Part shown: positions 32,743 through 34,100 of the stretch, piece after piece
Position numbering within the stretch: the first letter of the stretch is position 1
How the letters are laid out: each line of letters starts with the position of its first letter
The notes under the pieces: model-generated
Databases searched by the model: none
Seen by the model: the letters and a program-made list of their open reading frames with translations, nothing else
What the model was told of the DNA's origin: nothing
From: Ilumatobacteraceae bacterium
GTDB lineage: Bacteria; Actinomycetota; Acidimicrobiia; Acidimicrobiales; Ilumatobacteraceae
Reading direction: 5' to 3'
Assembly: GCA_025358075.1 (NCBI GenBank)
Contig: JANYKU010000181.1
Span: 1 to 34,100 of the forward strand
DNA: 34,100 nucleotides
Made by a program: the position numbers and the translations under genes

Positions 32743-33963
32743 ATGGTCGGCTCAACAGTGGTCCCCGGCCACGACCGATCGGCGCAGGAACGGGGTGGCT
32801 CGGCGACGATCGCCGTACTCGGCCTGCTGACGATCACTGCCTACGGTGGTTGGTACTACGGCTTCGGCGTGCTGCTCGAGCCGATTCATCGCGAGCAGGG
32901 ATGGAGCCCGGCAGCGCTCGGAGCGGTGTTCGGCGGTGCGATCTTGGTCAACGGTGTCGGAGCAGCGTTCGGAGGAAGGCTCCTCGACCGCGCCGGCCCG
33001 CGGCGCACGTTTCTCGTCGCCATGCTGATCGGTGCCGGTGGTCTCGTCGCCGCGGCGATGCAGCACAACGTGGTTGTCTTCGGTCTTTGTTACGCCGTGG
33101 GTGGCGGAAGCATCGGGGCCCTCGGCTTCTACCATGTCACGCTGGCTGCGGCGGCACGAGCAATGCCGAGCCGTGGCGCACAAGCGATCGCCCGTCTGAC
33201 GATGATCGGTGCGTTCTCGAGCCTGACCTTCCTGCCGCTCACGGCCTGGTTGGTTCAAACAACAAGTTGGCGCGTGACCCTCACGATCGACGCTGCCACG
33301 GTCGGCGTCTCGTTCCTCCTTGCTGCGATGGTGGTGCCCGATCATCGGGGACCGACACGTTCGCCAGGACGTGGCCGCGACGTTCTTGCGCAAGCGTGGC
33401 GCGGTCACTCGTTCCGCCGGCTCCTGCTGGCTACGTTGCTCAGCGGTGCTGCGGTCGACATCATGCTCGCGTTTCAGGTGCCGATCATGCGGGCGGCCGG
33501 CCTGCCGCTGGCGGTGGCGGCCGCAGTCGCCGGTCTGCGCGGTGTTGCCCAACTACTCGGGCGCGTACCGCTGGGTCGCGTGCTTCGCCGAGTGTCGACC
33601 CGCAGAGCGCTTGCATTCGCCCACCTCGGTGCCGCAGCATCGGCACTCTTGCTGCTCGGCTCCGGCGCGCTTCCGATCGCGATCTGTTTCGGACTCGTCG
33701 CCGGGGCCTCCACCGGCGCCAGCTCGACGCTGCAAGGCATCTATACGGCCGAGCTCGTCGAGACCGAACACCTCGGCTTGTTGCTCGGGGTGCAGCAGGC
33801 CTTCTACGGGATCGCCGGTGCCGCCGGTCCGATCGTTGCCGGCGCGCTCCTCACAGCGACCGGATCGTGGACCACAACGCTGGTGCTGACCACCGCAGCC
33901 TTCGTGACGGCTGCTCTCGTACTTCGTCCTCAAGCGGGGCTTGCGCGTGTCGATACCATCTAG
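32743..33963 (+). CDS. MFS transporter of the arsenic island (ArsK/ArsJ-like possibility)
   Basis: A 406-aa major facilitator with about 12 helices. The first helix pair is around AVLGLLTITAYGGWYYGFGVLLEPIHREQGWS, followed by the MFS loop motif GGRLLDRAGPRR. MFS exporters of arsenicals exist in other ars clusters (ArsK for trivalent arsenicals, ArsJ for arseno-phosphoglycerate). Position after arsM suggests export of an arsenical, but monocarboxylate-type MFS proteins look similar and no specific substrate motif is visible. The ATG follows the upstream stop directly. There is no gapA next to it, which argues against ArsJ. Confidence 0.86.
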   Translation: MVGSTVVPGHDRSAQERGGSATIAVLGLLTITAYGGWYYGFGVLLEPIHREQGWSPAALGAVFGGAILVNGVGAAFGGRLLDRAGPRRTFLVAMLIGAGGLVAAAMQHNVVVFGLCYAVGGGSIGALGFYHVTLAAAARAMPSRGAQAIARLTMIGAFSSLTFLPLTAWLVQTTSWRVTLTIDAATVGVSFLLAAMVVPDHRGPTRSPGRGRDVLAQAWRGHSFRRLLLATLLSGAAVDIMLAFQVPIMRAAGLPLAVAAAVAGLRGVAQLLGRVPLGRVLRRVSTRRALAFAHLGAAASALLLLGSGALPIAICFGLVAGASTGASSTLQGIYTAELVETEHLGLLLGVQQAFYGIAGAAGPIVAGALLTATGSWTTTLVLTTAAFVTAALVLRPQAGLARVDTI

Positions 33964-34056
33964 ATGATCTATTCCAAGGGGTGAGGGTCCGCGTTTGGGG
34001 TGTGCGGGGTGTCCATGATCGGCGTTGCATCCCAACGTCAAACCTTGGAGGTCTTC

Positions 34057-34100
34057 GTGGACGCCGATCTGGACACCCTTGCGACTGCACTTTACGCGCG
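34057..34100 (+). mobile_element. start of IS982-family-like transposase (cut by window edge)
   Basis: From GTG 34057 the frame reads VDADLDTLATALYAR before the window ends. This resembles the N-terminus of actinobacterial IS982-type transposases (LDTLATALYV...DDLL). TTGGAG upstream is a fair ribosome binding site. The left end of the element would lie between 33964 and 34050, in the G-rich stretch after 33975, but its terminal repeat cannot be fixed without the other end. Only 14 codons are visible, so the call is tentative. Confidence 0.5.

Overview
The window is high-GC DNA with tightly packed genes, many GTG starts and ATGA/GTGA/TGATG stop-start overlaps. A zinc-ribbon S14, a Cys4 adenylate kinase lid, a PyrR hairpin of the actinobacterial kind and an L4 with a C-terminal sunset-like domain point to an actinomycete, most likely of the Acidimicrobiia. 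This placement is an inference from gene content, not a measured phylogeny.

Region 1 (1-5128, + strand) is the end of a peptide/nickel-type ABC importer operon: a solute-binding protein cut by the window edge and carrying a C-terminal membrane anchor, two permeases and two ATPases, all translationally coupled. It converges on region 2 (10626-5148, - strand), a five-gene run: a KimA-like APC potassium transporter, two RCK (TrkA-type) proteins, a small OB-fold protein and a CocE-like hydrolase.

Region 3 (10963-23567, + strand) is a long ribosomal protein operon: rplC, D, W, B, rpsS, rplV, rpsC, rplP, rpmC, rpsQ, rplN, X, E, rpsN (zinc type), rpsH, rplF, R, rpsE, rpmD, rplO, then secY, adk and map. 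The usual first gene, rpsJ, is absent. The operon seems to start from a promoter in the divergent kimA-like/rplC gap, behind a roughly 175-nt leader with mutually exclusive hairpins. L4 carries an extra C-terminal domain and L22 ends in a His/Asp-rich tail.

Region 4 (26358-23631, - strand) is pyrR-pyrB-pyrC, with a PyrR-binding hairpin just ahead of the pyrR ribosome binding site.

Region 5 (26457-33963) is a large arsenic resistance island. It encodes an Acr3 efflux pump, an ArsC reductase, an MIP channel, an ArsR-ArsC fusion, a frameshifted ArsI/CadI dioxygenase, a CgArsR-type repressor, an EamA transporter, a second ArsR type, ArsM, an ArsN-like acetyltransferase that lacks its acetyl-CoA-binding core, and an MFS transporter. 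Together these cover arsenate reduction, As(III) export, methylation and, if arsI is intact in the living cell, demethylation. Two arsR promoter regions hold palindromes of the same geometry (5-bp arms, 6-bp centre), one of them embedded in a 14-bp tandem half-site array. The window ends in the first codons of what looks like an IS982-family transposase, so the island is flanked by a mobile element on the right.

No tRNA, rRNA or CRISPR array was seen.
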